Assembly (NCBI GenBank): GCA_027922465.2
Contig: BQMF02000294.1
Location: 186,001 to 250,000, forward strand
Source: Turritopsis dohrnii
Taxonomy: Eukaryota > Cnidaria > Hydrozoa > Anthoathecata > Oceaniidae
Direction: 5' to 3'
DNA length: 64,000 nucleotides
The notes under the pieces: generated by a model
Databases searched by the model: none
Told to the model about the DNA's origin: nothing
The model's input: the letters and a program-made list of their open reading frames with translations, nothing else
Position numbers and translations under genes: made by a program
In this document: in pieces, positions 46,567-57,809 of the stretch
How positions within the stretch are numbered: the stretch's first letter is position 1
Layout of the letters: each line of letters begins with the position of its first letter

Positions 46567-49163
46567 TCACTCATCTTCTTCAACAGCAAAACCACAACTT
46601 TCACAATTTAACGCCACATCCATGTAATGGTAAAACTTTTCTTTGTTTGTATGAACAACAGGTAAAGATAAAATATGGAAACATACACTTGCTTCTGGCA
46701 TCAACTTATTCTCATTATCTGCTAAAAATTTTATGACGATGGGTTTGTTTAAGCCCCATGGTGGAAGAGATTTTAAAGATGTTACAAATTGTAATAACAG
46801 ATCTAACTTAGATCTAGATGCACTTTTGATGTAACTTATTAGCCACTGTAAGGATTGCTGCTGTTCCTGTTCATCATGAATAGTTGATAAAGCTAGCTGG
46901 CAAGCTTCCATCAAACAGTTGTAAGGAGACTCCAATCTAGATGTTGAAAAGATATTTTTGGTAAGTTCAGCATGCTTTTGTAGGACAGGTAGAAAGCCAA
47001 TAAACTGTAACCCTTCTCGAATACTGTTTAGTTGAGCAATTCTTTTGGATACAATTTCATCATATAGCAATTCATTAATTAATTGAAACTTGCTATCCAT
47101 ATTCACCAGCTGGGTTATATCCCACTGTGAAAAATTGACACGTTCCAAATTTTCAGGTTGGTCAATTAGATTATTTATTTCTTTGTCACTTTTAGCCATG
47201 CCAAGGTTCTCCACAAATTTTAAAAATACCTCTGTCGAAGCATCTTTTGGGACAAATGATTTATCAAGTAAACATTTAACTAATTCGATATCACGTGGAT
47301 CCAGCAGGTATGAAAATATCCACGGTTGTAATTGGCCAAACATCAAACCAGACTGAACAAAGGCATCACCTATAACCATACCAACCACTTGATAATTAAT
47401 TAAATTTCCACTTGTGCCAATTCGTTTCGGTAACAGCCCATTCTCCAAATCTCCTTCAAATGATCGTTTGCTAATGATCTCAAAAGCTTTGTTAAAAAAC
47501 TCTGTTTTAATTGCACCAGCATCAATAGAGCTACTTTCACCAGTTTGCTGAAATATTACAACAAATATATATTATGAAATATAATAAAACGTTACTGTTT
47601 TCTTCATAGTATGCTAAACAATAGATGTGAGTAGGAATGTGTATGCTTTAGAAAATCTTGAACCCAGCCACCCAATAACAATATAACAAAACCCAAGGCT
47701 AATTTACATACCTTTGAAAATTGCACCACCAGATCTTTTCTGAGTAAGTCACCGTTCTCTAACATACACTTTTTATAATGCAAAAGCACACTTCTCCAAA
47801 TCTCATGTCGGTCAGCAGTAAGCATATAGCAACCTTCAGTGACAATCTTGCTATGTAAAGAGTTTTGCAATGTTTTTAAATCCTTGATTTTGTGATCTTT
47901 TAAAATTTTACTGCAGGAAGGAGCATTCTCATCATCTGTGAGTAACCAATCAATTACTTCGTTAATGTTCTCATGTTTAGAACACGCAAATTCTATATCA
48001 CCTTTGGTTTTATTTGGAAACAAACCTTCCAATTCTTCAATTTTGCTGGCATTCTTTATTTGAACCTTATCCGAAAGGTCAATTACAAAGCTAGTACTAG
48101 CTTTGCATGTTCCATTCTCTGTATCAGCCCTATCACTTCTCAACATTTCTGCTGAGCAATCCTCCAGGTGTTTCGAGAAAATAGTTAATGGAACATTTTC
48201 ATTACAAATGGCACATTGAGCTATAGCACTGCAATCACTTTTAATGGGACTTTTATCTGTAAGTATATCCGACTGCATTGGTGTAATATAGATAGTACTA
48301 CACGAAGACAACTTTTCACGTGAATAAGGAATGGAATACCCCTCAGGACCAGGCAAAACTTTGTCAAGTGGCCTGTTGTGACTACCACCAACATTACATT
48401 TCCAAAGACTTATTGCACCATTTTGACTTTTCAGCTGTGGATACTCATCGCATAAGGTTTTGATAAGGTATTCGTGTGTACCATTTTTATCACTGAATTT
48501 GATTTTTTTGCTTCCTAGAGCAGATGCTTCCAACTTGTTAATGTACTCTCGATTTGCAGTGAAACAATCATTTTTTCTTCCTAAGCAAAAGAATCTTTGA
48601 ATCCATGTATTGGCTGCATGAAATCTTACATACGGTGGATTTCGTACTGCTCTTCTTGACGTTAATGTGGTTTGCTGGAGATTAGAGTAGAGTAAATGTT
48701 GTTGTTTCCTTTTCTTTCCCTATTTTTTGCCACACAATCAAACAAGAACTAACATAAAGCCTGAGCACATAAGACTTTTTAAATTATTTTAAAGGACTTT
48801 GTAATCAAGTTTATGTGGTCTACATTTCCTAGGTGAGCATATGAAATCTGACTAGCAAAAGAAAAAAGTTGTCAGTTCCTTGTAAAAAACAATAACAAAT
48901 TTGATTTCCTGTTTCCTTGTGAGAAGTTTAACTTGCTCTGAAAACAGCTTTCATATTAATCATAACACTCATAGGTACATACCAGGACGAATTCCATGCA
49001 TTCCAGAAAAAGCCCTTTGGAATTCCCTTGCAGCATCAGCACCTCTATCTCTGCTGCAATTTCGACTATCACTTTCATTCTTTTGTACTTGTGAGCTTGA
49101 TGTTAATGCATCAGCAGCATTTTGTAAATATTTGATTGTCTTTTCAATCAGCTCTTTTTCCAT
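46567..49163 (-). CDS. HECT-domain E3 ubiquitin ligase-like protein of IS3EU-like element 1
   Basis: Exon 1: ATG 49,163 to 48,983 (donor GTATGT), M-E-K-E-L-I-E-K, similar in start to the homologue at 22,009. Exon 2: about 48,684 (after TAATCTCCAG) to 47,712 (AAAG/GTATGT). It contains a C-A-I-C-x10-H-x4-C finger of UBZ type and a CUE-like segment (I-E-E-L-E-G-L-F-P-N-K-T...I-N-E-V-I-D-W-L-L), both ubiquitin-binding folds. Exon 3: 47,547 to 46,567, in phase with exon 2, with S-S-I-D-A-G-A-I-K-T-E-F-F (HECT N-lobe start) through L-P-E-A-S-V-C-F-H-I-L-S-L-P, whose Cys (codon 46,683-46,681) is the thioester residue. The exon 1-2 phases do not match by simple inspection, so a tiny exon or other border may exist. 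No stop inside the long exons. Likely ligase; target unknown. Confidence 0.82.
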
Positions 49164-49794
49164 GTTTCAAGGCAACACTATACATATAATCCGTAATTCA
49201 AAAAAGTTATACATACAACAAATACATTTTGTAAACTTAAAAACACTTGACTTGACACATCAAAGCTTGTCTCAAAATGAAATAGAAAATGGATTATATA
49301 AAATACAATAATTTATCAATATTGCAAGAACTAAATAAGCAACCAAATAAAGGTCACTATCATTCAGAGCAACACTAGCTAGGAAACCTGGCTATTTCTC
49401 TTTCTTGTCAAATAACGGAATATTTCTCCTGGATCTCTTTTTTTTTCTTACCTCATCAAAAGGGAAAGGATAAACACACTGAATTTACTTTGTATATAAG
49501 ATCTGTCCAAGAAAGTTTCCGTAGTAAGAAAAAAATACAAAAAGGAAAAGTTTTTCCCTTAATATTTTCAAAGAAAAAAAACTTAGCTAGTTTTTTACAT
49601 GTACCCACGTGCTCCTTTTAAAAAACTTTTTTCTACCATTATTGTTTTTTTCCGACGCGAAAAACCTGGACTCACTCACTGAAAATATTATTCATTAACT
49701 TTTCAATTATTTTGTTTTAAGCATACAACCAAGTTCCTTCTTCGCTGGATTATTTTGCCAAATGTAATTTATTGGAAAGTATTATTTTAGTAGT
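49164..49794. other. right-end spacer of IS3EU-like element 1
   Basis: Upstream of the HECT gene (its likely promoter region); no gene seen. AT-rich with short homopolymer runs. Confidence 0.4.
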
Positions 49795-50007
49795 ATGGTC
49801 AGTGCAACCAAGCCCCCAAACCCACGAACCTGGGACCGCCTCCTCGACATCTCGGTCGTCTCCTCGACATTCCGGTCGCCTCCTCGACGTTATGACACCA
49901 CGACACTACGATCGCCTCCTCGACATTACGATCGCCTCTTCCCTCTGCGCCTCAACATCACGACCGCTGCCTCGCCATGTCGATTTTGACTAGGATCTAA
50001 CTTTATA
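49795..50007. repeat. right terminal inverted repeat and minisatellite of IS3EU-like element 1
   Basis: Complement of the left end: the outer ~85 bp are almost identical (…gatc[c/g]tagtcaaaatcgac), and the inner part has about six 20-bp units (cgcctcctcgacattNcgatc orientation). One unit fewer than the matching left part. Confidence 0.92.
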
Positions 50008-50013
50008 TTGTTA

Positions 50014-52087
50014 CGTCTGCGATACAGTGGATACCCATTTGCATTCATTTGGGTTGCTTCACAAAATCGTTTTGGAAAATCCTTGGTGCAGTTGCCATCG
50101 TCTCCCATACAAACTGCATTAGGGTTAGCATTCCCACAGGGACCATGAATCATACATGACTTGATGATATTATGAAGTTCAGGTTCCTGTTCAGGATCTG
50201 GTATTTCAGCAGAAATTAAGCTGTCGATGTCATCAGCATTACGCAGTTTATCCTCTTGTGCTAAATGGATAAGAATATGAGCATGAGGTAAAGAACGTTT
50301 CTGAAATTTAATAACATACAAATGGGAAATGGCTTTCCCCAAAACACCATTTTTATTAATGTCCTCCAAAAGTGCTTTTAATTTCAAATTGAAAACACGT
50401 GTAATCAAATCAGGACGATAATGTGCAGGCTCATTATCTAAGTTTTCTGTGATTTCCTTCCATTTTGGATTGCAGGTAAATGTGCAAAACAAATCCGGTT
50501 TGCCCATTTTAGTTACCATGGCCATAGCATCTTGATAATTTTGCTGCATGGCCCTTGGACCACCCTGAAAAGAAGAAGGAAGAATCACTGGTCTGCCTGC
50601 TTGAAGGCCACGGTTTTCTGCAACATTTTCAAGATAATCAATGAGCCCTTGATATTGCTCAACCCGGAAATTACCCTGATTTCGACGAATGTAATTAAGA
50701 CGGTCGGACTCAACTTTGCAGTAACAATCTACAGCAAATTGTTGAAGTAATCTTTTACCTTTTAAGATGGGGCTAAAAGCATCTCTAAATGCAAACCTAT
50801 AAGTATAATATTGCAACATGGTAGTACGACAATGCTGGCCTGTTGCATATTCTGCTACATGAGGAATTTCAGAACTCCAACCCAACTCTCCTCTTGGAAA
50901 AAATACAGGATACACCATTGGATCGATATTAGGTGAATGAACAGGCAAATCCTGCAATGGTCTATCTCGAGGGTAAACAACAATGTCTCGAGCCAATGGT
51001 GGTGCACCATCTTCACCAACAAAAACAGCAGCTACTTCATCATGATGAGGAAGATTGTATCGACGCCTGGCACCGCCACTTCTCAAGTGCATTCTAACCT
51101 GAAAATCAAAAGCAAATTATCAAAAGCAGTTGAAAGATCAGTCTTTAGTAAATATCTATTTCTACTTACCTCAGATGGGCGGCGATTTTGTTCATTTGCG
51201 CAACGCAGTTCCTCTGCTTCTACCTCACTCATGTGTTTATAAGCAGCTGCATAAGGACTCTCCCGTAAAATGATGTCTTGCAAAGTTTGCATGACTTCCG
51301 GGGAGCAACCTTGATTTTCTGGTCTTGCCATTCGCTCGTTGAATGCATCCATACCATCATAAATATATAGTTGACCATATGATGGAGGAACACCCGGCTG
51401 TGGGTGTAAATTACCTGTTCGGTGACATACCTGGCCATTGATACGAAAAACTGGTGGACCGCGACCTGGTGGTACAGCCAATTTCGCACCCATAGAAGCA
51501 AAAGCAACCGAACTGTTGAACTTTCGAATATTTTCTTGAAAGTTCTTTGCTTGATTGTTATCACCTACTAAAAGATCTTTAAGGTCATTAGGATAATAAA
51601 TGTTATCTAAATGAACTTTACCATTGTGACAACTTTTAAAATTAGTTTCCTCAGCAAACATCCTGGCACCACAAAACTGACAGACTTTGTCCATGGCACC
51701 AAGATAGTGTAGCTCAGGTAGTTGGTCTTGCCGAGCAGCACGATGCAAGGGTTGATTAGCACGCCTACCCCTCATGCGATGGACATTTGCATTTCGCCGG
51801 GCTATTCTTTGACCGTCACCTTCAATTTGACGATACTGAACACGTCTTTCAGCATTATTGATTCGAAGTCGTTCATTTTCTGATGCGACATGCCGAATAT
51901 GTGGTGGTTGGATATTAATGTTTTGCTGAAGCTGTTGGCGCCTTGCCTCAGCCACATCCTCATGTGCATGCCGACGCTGAATTACAGAGCGTATTTGCTG
52001 CTGATCAGGTGGCTGGAGCACAAACTGACCATTCCTAAAAACTGCTTGGAAGCCAGGAATAATATTAGTGCCTCTTATATTAAACAT
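50014..52087 (-). pseudogene. Helitron Rep protein, N-terminal and HUH nuclease segments (interrupted)
   Basis: Starts at ATG 52,087 (M-F-N-I-R-G-T). Exon 1 to 51,170 includes a Cys/His finger (C-Q-F-C-G-A...C-H-N-G-K) and the 'Helitron helicase-like N' segment (Y-G-Q-L-Y-I-Y-D). A 71-nt intron (51,169-51,099, GTAAGT...TTTTCAG) is followed by exon 2 with M-H-L-R-S-G-G-A-R-R-R-Y-N-L-P, the D-P-M-V-Y-P-V-F-F-P-R-G-E-L-G-W region, P-V-I-L-P-S-S-F-Q-G-G-P-R, D-L-F-C-T-F-T-C-N-P-K-W, and the HUH motif L-P-H-A-H-I-L-I. HUH Rep proteins nick and join single strands during rolling-circle transposition. The frame is open up to R-R-R-N-N, where the IS3EU-like element cuts in; it resumes at 43,069. Upstream of that cut I see no stop. 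Confidence 0.93.
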
Positions 52088-52105
52088 CACAGAGTTTAGA
52101 AACAC

Positions 52106-53027
52106 TAATAACAGAAGAGAAAGAAATAGCTACCAACTGTGAATAAACAGCACAAATCTAGGCAGAAGCATAAGGAAACTGACTAATACGAAATAAAAAG
52201 AAAAGTCGAAACTGTGATAATAATCTTCAACAAACCTTTCTATCTAAGAACTAACTTCTTCTTTTGAAAATAAACTGGAAAAACGAACCTGGAATGCAGA
52301 TAAAAAACGTGTTAGAAGACAGAAAGAGCAATAGGTTTTAAACATAAACAAAGGATAAACAGTTCTTATAAACAAAGGATAAACAGTCCTTAGGAACACT
52401 GGGGATAAACACGAAAAACCGCCGTAAAGTTTACCATTTTTAAATTATTATGAAAACAAATAAAGTGATCTCACCTCGTTGACGTATATTTTGCAAGTAT
52501 ATATAAACAAAACCTGTCTCTCGATCATCAACAGGGCAGCAACCACAACAAACTGTACAAACAGAATAATCTAATTAAAAAAATAATCATCATACATTAT
52601 CCAGTAAGTAGCCTATTTTTAAATTTTAAACAAACGGTTTACCGAAATCTTTGGATAATACAAACAATGTATACAAACAATATATTGTTTCGCAAGCGTC
52701 CTTACTGGAAAATTAAAAATTAATTTGTTTACGTTCTGAACGAATTGGTTGCTATAGTTTGCCCGATTCTGGAATACAATTTTGATTGGTTCAAAAGCAT
52801 CACGTCAATCAAAACAATCAAAATAAATCAAAATAAATGCGCATTGTATAGGTTTCCCGAAAGAAACGTCACACTTAGATGACGTAACATAAAAAAAGTG
52901 TCTCTCACCTCTACGTGGTTTTACGACGAAAAGGGAAAAAATAAGAAGGTTTTGACCGTGAGAAAAAACAAATATGTCACTCTCTAAAATAAAAGTGGTA
53001 TGCACAAAGCGAATTAGTATAATAAGA
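52106..53027 (-). other. 5' leader of Hel-1
   Basis: Non-coding. Its last ~170 bp (52,860-53,027) match the 5' termini of family A copies (cctctacgtggttttacgac, ...tcactctctaaaataaaagtg). The leader probably carries the Rep promoter. Confidence 0.6.
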
Positions 53028-53590
53028 CTAGCATCCCGGGTAAAAACCTTTTTACCGAACTTAACTTCGAAAACATTAGGTCAAATCCACCATTCCCGTG
53101 TACGTACCCCGTGACGAAAAAATAAATCATGGAATCGCAACTCAAAAGTGTACCCATGTTGTAGAGCTCGAAAAACTGATCAAAAAAATGTATGGGATCG
53201 TTTCGCTACGATCAACCGTTGCAGAGATATCGTCAATCAAAGATTTTAATGACGTCATATCCGCAGTACCAAATAAAATTTTGACCCAAATGTTGCGTCA
53301 CCCCATCACCCGTATCGCGGACCCTAAAAAACTTCAGTTATTCCTATTGGTTCTTGAGATATTTCCTCAAAATCGTCGCGTTCGATTGGGGATGCAATGC
53401 AATGATTCCCCGTGATTATAAAAAAACTGACGTCAAATGATGCCACGTGCTTTTGGAATGATCGTGAAAAAAGTGTCTCTCGCCTGTACGTGGTTTTACG
53501 CGCACATAAGAGGACGATGACCGTAAATTTAAACAAAATATATCACTCTCTAAAATAAAAGTGGTATGCACAACGCGGATTATTATAATA
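53028..53590 (-). mobile_element. Helitron family A copy 5 (short)
   Basis: 563 bp. Minus-strand 3' end GGTAAAAAGGTTTTTACCCGGGATGCTAG, i.e. hairpin then a 7-nt spacer then CTAG. Its CTAG abuts the 5' TC of Hel-1. Confidence 0.85.
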
Positions 53591-54452
53591 CTAGCCGCTA
53601 AGGCGGCGTCGCTCGCCGCCCATGTCCACCTGCTCTGTATCACTGTATCAATAAACATCAAATTTCCTAATAAACGGCTCGTGCAACTTGTGTTCAACCA
53701 GAAGCAGATTCGAAGTCACAACCTCTGCTAAAACCAATCTTTTATCAGTGTAACAATACACTCAAAACGTAGAGAGAGAAAACTTCAACTTTTTATTAGC
53801 TTTTGTTTTAAAAAAGTTACGCGCTCTAACATGGGTGCTATCAAACGTAAGGGGGAAAATGGTTTCTTAAAAAGTTCACACGGAGGAGAGAAAAAAGGCA
53901 CGTGCTAAATGAATAAATAGAATAAAAAAACGTTCGATTAGAACGCTTAACAATTAAAAGAAGAAATTAAATTATTAAAAGAAAAGCAAAAAAAAAAAAC
54001 ATTTTGTTTTGATATGATACTCTTTTTTTACCTATCGGTTTTTAAACATTTTGATTGCTCAAAAAAAATGTTCACCCGTCTCAGACAGTCAGGCAAGAGT
54101 CCAGTGGCAAACTGAACATATGCTGCCACGTTCTGCCACTGCTGCTTTTTGTCCAAAATGTTTAATCAGTTAGTTTCTTTGTATTTAGTTGATGTACTGT
54201 TTTGAAAGCCAAGTCAACGTGGAATATAAAACTAACAATAATGATAAAAATAAAACTTTATTCCTATTAGTTCATCAGCCAAAAAAAGTCACGTTCGATT
54301 GGGGTTGCAATAATGTATTTGCTTCGAACTCACGTCGCACACAAAAAAAGAAATAATTTCGCTCACAACTTAATCTACCATTTTGCGTGACTTACAAACA
54401 AACGAACAAACAAACAAACAAACAAACAGAGAATCGGCTATTAATATATAGA
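53591..54452 (-). mobile_element. Helitron family B copy 2
   Basis: 862 bp. 3' end has the GCCGCCTTAGCGGCTAG hairpin on the minus strand; 5' end TCTATATATTAATAGCC. Non-coding. Confidence 0.85.
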
Positions 54453-54455
54453 AGA

Positions 54456-54990
54456 CTAGTAACCCGGGTAAAAATTACTTTAACTTCGAAAACGATGTGT
54501 CAAATATCGCATTCCCCTCGTGACGAAAATTTTAATTACGGATTCGCGACTTAAAAGTGTACCCATGTTGTAGAGCTCGAAAAACTGATAAAAAAATTCT
54601 ATGGGATCGTTTCGCTATGACCAACCGTTAAAGAGATATCCTCGATCAAAGATTTTGATGACGTCATAGCCGCAGTACCAAAAATAATTTAGGTGCAAAT
54701 GTTGCGCCACCCCATCACCCGTATCGTGGAACCTAAAAAACGTCAGTTTTCCCTATTGGGTCTCGAGTTATTTCCCCAAAAACGTCACATTCGATTGGGG
54801 ATGCAATGCAATGATTCCCCGTGATAGATTAAAAAACTGACGTCATGGCACTTGCTACTATATAATAATCGTAAAAAAACGCATGGCCTAACGAAAAATA
54901 TGACCACGATTAAGAAGATTTTGACCGTAAAATTCAACAAAATTTATCACTCTCCAAAATAAAAGCGTGACACACACTCGCTATTATATA
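54456..54990 (-). mobile_element. Helitron family A copy 6 (short)
   Basis: 535 bp; 3' hairpin damaged (ggtaaaaattactttaac), CTAG at 54,456-54,459; 5' side runs straight into family B copy 3. Confidence 0.8.
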
Positions 54991-55833
54991 CTAGCCGCCA
55001 AGGCGGCGTCGCTCGCCGCCCGTGTCCACCTGCTCTGTATCACTGTATCAGTAAACGTCAAATTTCCTTATAAACGGCTCGTACAACTTGTGTTCAACCT
55101 AAAGCAGATTCGAAGTCACAGCCTCTGGTAAAACCAATCTTTTATCAGTGTAACAATACATTCAAAACGTAGACAGAGAAAACTTCAACTTTTTATTAAC
55201 TTTTGTTTTAAAAAAGTTACGCGCTCTAACATGGGTGCTATCAAACGTAAGGGGGGAATCGTTTCTCTTCTTAAAAAGATCACGCCGGAGGAGAGAAAAA
55301 AGGCACGTGCTAAATGAATAAAGAGAATAAAGAAACGTTCGATCAGAAGCGCTTAACAATTAAAAAAAGAAATTAAATTAAAAGAAAAGCAAAAAAAATA
55401 TTTTGTTTCATGATACTCTTTTTTTACCTATCGGTTTTTAAACATTTTGATTGCTCGAAAAAAAGTTTACCTGTCTCAGACAATCAGGCAAGGATACGTT
55501 AGGATACACTGGCAAGCATGCTGCCAAGTTCTGCCACTGCTGCTTTTTGTCCAAAATGTTTAATCAGTTAGTTTCTTTGTATTTAGTTGATGTATTGTTT
55601 TCAAAGCCAACGTAGTCAACGTAGTCCTTGGAATATAAAACTAACAATACTAATAAAAACAAAACGTTATTCCTATTAGTTCATCAGCCAAAAAAAGTCA
55701 CGTTCGATTGGGGTTGCAATGTATTTGCTTCGAACTCACGTCGCACACAAATTAAGAAATAATTTCGCTCACAACTCAATCTACCATTTTGCGTGACTTA
55801 CAACAAACGGAGAATCGGCTATTAATATATAGA
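54991..55833 (-). mobile_element. Helitron family B copy 3
   Basis: 843 bp; intact B hairpin GCCGCCTTGGCGGCTAG and TC 5' end. Directly abuts copy 4 of the same family. Confidence 0.88.
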
Positions 55834-56676
55834 CTAGCCGCCAAGGCGGCGTCGCTCGCCGCCCATGTCCACCTGCTCTGTATCACTGTATCAATAAACG
55901 TCAAATTTCCTAATAAACGGCTCGTGCAACTTGTGTTCAACCAGAAGCAGATTCGAAGTCACAACCTCTGCTAAAACCAATCTTTTATCAGTGTAACAAT
56001 ACACTCAAAACGTAGAGAGAGAAAACTTCAACTTTTTATTAGCTTTTGTTTTAAAAAAGTTACGCGCTCTAACATGGGTGCTATCAAACGTAAGGGGGAA
56101 AATGGTTTCTTAAAAAGTTCACACGGAGGAGAGAAAAAAGGCACGTGCTAAATGAATAAATAGAATAAAAAAACGTTCGATTAGAACGCTTAACAATTAA
56201 AAGAAGAAATTAAATTATTAAAAGAAAAGCAAAAAAAAAAAAACATTTTGTTTTGATATGATACTCTTTTTTTACCTATCGGTTTTTAAACATTTTGATT
56301 GCTCAAAAAAAATGTTCACCCGTCTCAGACAGTCAGGCAAGAGTCCAGTGGCAAACCGAACATATGCTGCCACGTTCTGCCACTGCTGCTTTTTGTCCAA
56401 AATGTTTAATCAGTTAGTTTCTTTGTATTTAGTTGATGTACTGTTTTGAAAGCCAAGTCAACGTGAAATATAAAACTAACAATAATGATAAAAACAAAAC
56501 GTTATTCCTATTAGTTCATCAGCCAAAAAAGTCACGTTCGATTGGGGTTGCAATGTATTTGCTTCGAACTCACGTCGCACACAAAAAAAGAAATAATTTT
56601 GCTCACAACTCAATCTACCATTTTGCGTGACTTACAAACAAACAAACAGACAGAGAATCGGCTATTAATATATAGA
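55834..56676 (-). mobile_element. Helitron family B copy 4
   Basis: 843 bp, nearly identical to copy 2; the 3' CTAG touches the 5' TC of copy 3 with no extra base. Confidence 0.88.
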
Positions 56677-56680
56677 TAAG

Positions 56681-57248
56681 GTAGTATCTCGCGTAAAAGT
56701 TTTTTACGACTTAAATTTCGAAAAGAATCCGCAGAAATACGACGCGTTCCCCTGTGTGTACCCCGTGACGAAAATTTTAATTACGGATTTGGAAATGGAA
56801 AGTGTTCCCATGCTGTAGAGCTTGAAAAACTGAGCAAAAAAATGTATGGGATTGTTTCGTTACGACCAACCGTTGCAGAGATATCAGCGATCAAAAGTTT
56901 TGATGACATCATAGCCGCAGTACCAAATAAAATTTAGGCCTAAATGTTTCGTCACCCCATCACCCGTATCGCTGACCCTTAAAAACGTCAGTTATCCCTA
57001 TTGGTTCTCGAGATATTTCCCCAAAAACGTCGCGTTCGATTGGTGATGCAATGCAATGGTTCCCCGTGATCATAAAAACATCTGACGTCAAATGTCACGT
57101 GCTATTATACTAATCGTGAATGTGTCTTGCGTGGTCGAACTGCCGCTATATGACCACGATTAAGAAGATTTTGACCATTAAAAAAACAAAAACAAAACAC
57201 TCTCTAAGTTAAATGTGTTACACACGCACACGGATTAGTATAAGTAGA
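56681..57248 (-). mobile_element. Helitron family A copy 7 (short)
   Basis: 568 bp; terminal CTAG changed to CTAC (gtag on the plus strand at 56,681), hairpin retained (gcgtaaaagttttttacg). Confidence 0.8.
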
Positions 57249-57809
57249 CTAGTATCCCGGGTAAAAACTTTTTACCAAACTTAACTTCGAAAACATTAGG
57301 ACAAATCCACCATTCCCGTGTACGTACCTCGTGACGAAAAAATAAATCATAGAATCGCAACTCAAAAGTGTACCCATGTTGTATAGCTTGAAAAACTGAG
57401 CAAAAAAATGTATGGGATTGTTTCGCTACGACCAACCGTTGCAGAGATATCATCGGTCAAAGATTGTGATGACGTCATATCCGCAGTACTAAATAAAATT
57501 TAGGACCAAATGTTGCGTCACTCCATTACCCGTGTCACCGACCCTAAAAAACGTCAGTTATCCCTATTGGTTCTCGAGATATTTCCCCAAAAACGTCGCG
57601 TTCGATTGGGGATGCAATGCAATGATTCCCCGTGATCATAAAAAAACTGACGTCAAATGGTGCCACGTGCTTTTGGAATGATCGTGAAAAAAGTGTCTCT
57701 CGCATCTACGTGGTTTTACGCGCAGATAAGAGGACGATGACCGTAAATTTAAACTAAATATGTCACTCTCTAAAATAAAAGTGTGACACACAACGCGAAT
57801 TAGTATATA
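57249..57809 (-). mobile_element. Helitron family A copy 8 (short)
   Basis: 561 bp; 3' CTAG behind GGTAAAAAGTTTTTACCCGGGATACTAG-type end; adjacent to copies 7 and 9. Confidence 0.88.

Larger units (their letters stand above)
43070..50013 (-). mobile_element. IS3EU-like DNA transposon 1 (integrase + HECT ligase)
   Basis: Element 43,076-50,007 (6,932 bp) with 6-bp duplications TTGTTA at 43,070-43,075 and 50,008-50,013 (included here). Terminal inverted repeats begin TATAAAGTTAGATC and run about 175 bp, passing into a subterminal minisatellite. Removing the element and one duplication rejoins the Helitron frame exactly (R-R-R-N-N-G-R-T-V-R-V). TAY ends and 6-bp duplications fit IS3EU as I know the superfamily. 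Two genes, both on the minus strand: HECT protein first (49,163-46,567), transposase second (45,484-44,039). This is the better preserved of the two copies in the window. Confidence 0.92.
37229..53027 (-). mobile_element. autonomous Helitron remnant (Hel-1), three times interrupted
   Basis: The 5' end at about 53,027 (TCTTATTATACTAATTCGC on the minus strand) and the 3' end at 37229-37232 (CTAG behind an imperfect ccgtaaaaaattttttac hairpin) match family A copies, so this coding element and the non-coding copies share termini. It holds the Rep/helicase gene. Inserted into it are an IS3EU-like element (43,076-50,007), a family B Helitron (40,861-41,916) and a SINE (about 37,997-38,343). Without them it is about 7.4 kb. 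The helicase past Walker A is not found between 37.2 and 40.9 kb; that stretch instead carries micro-exon-like pieces. Confidence 0.75.
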
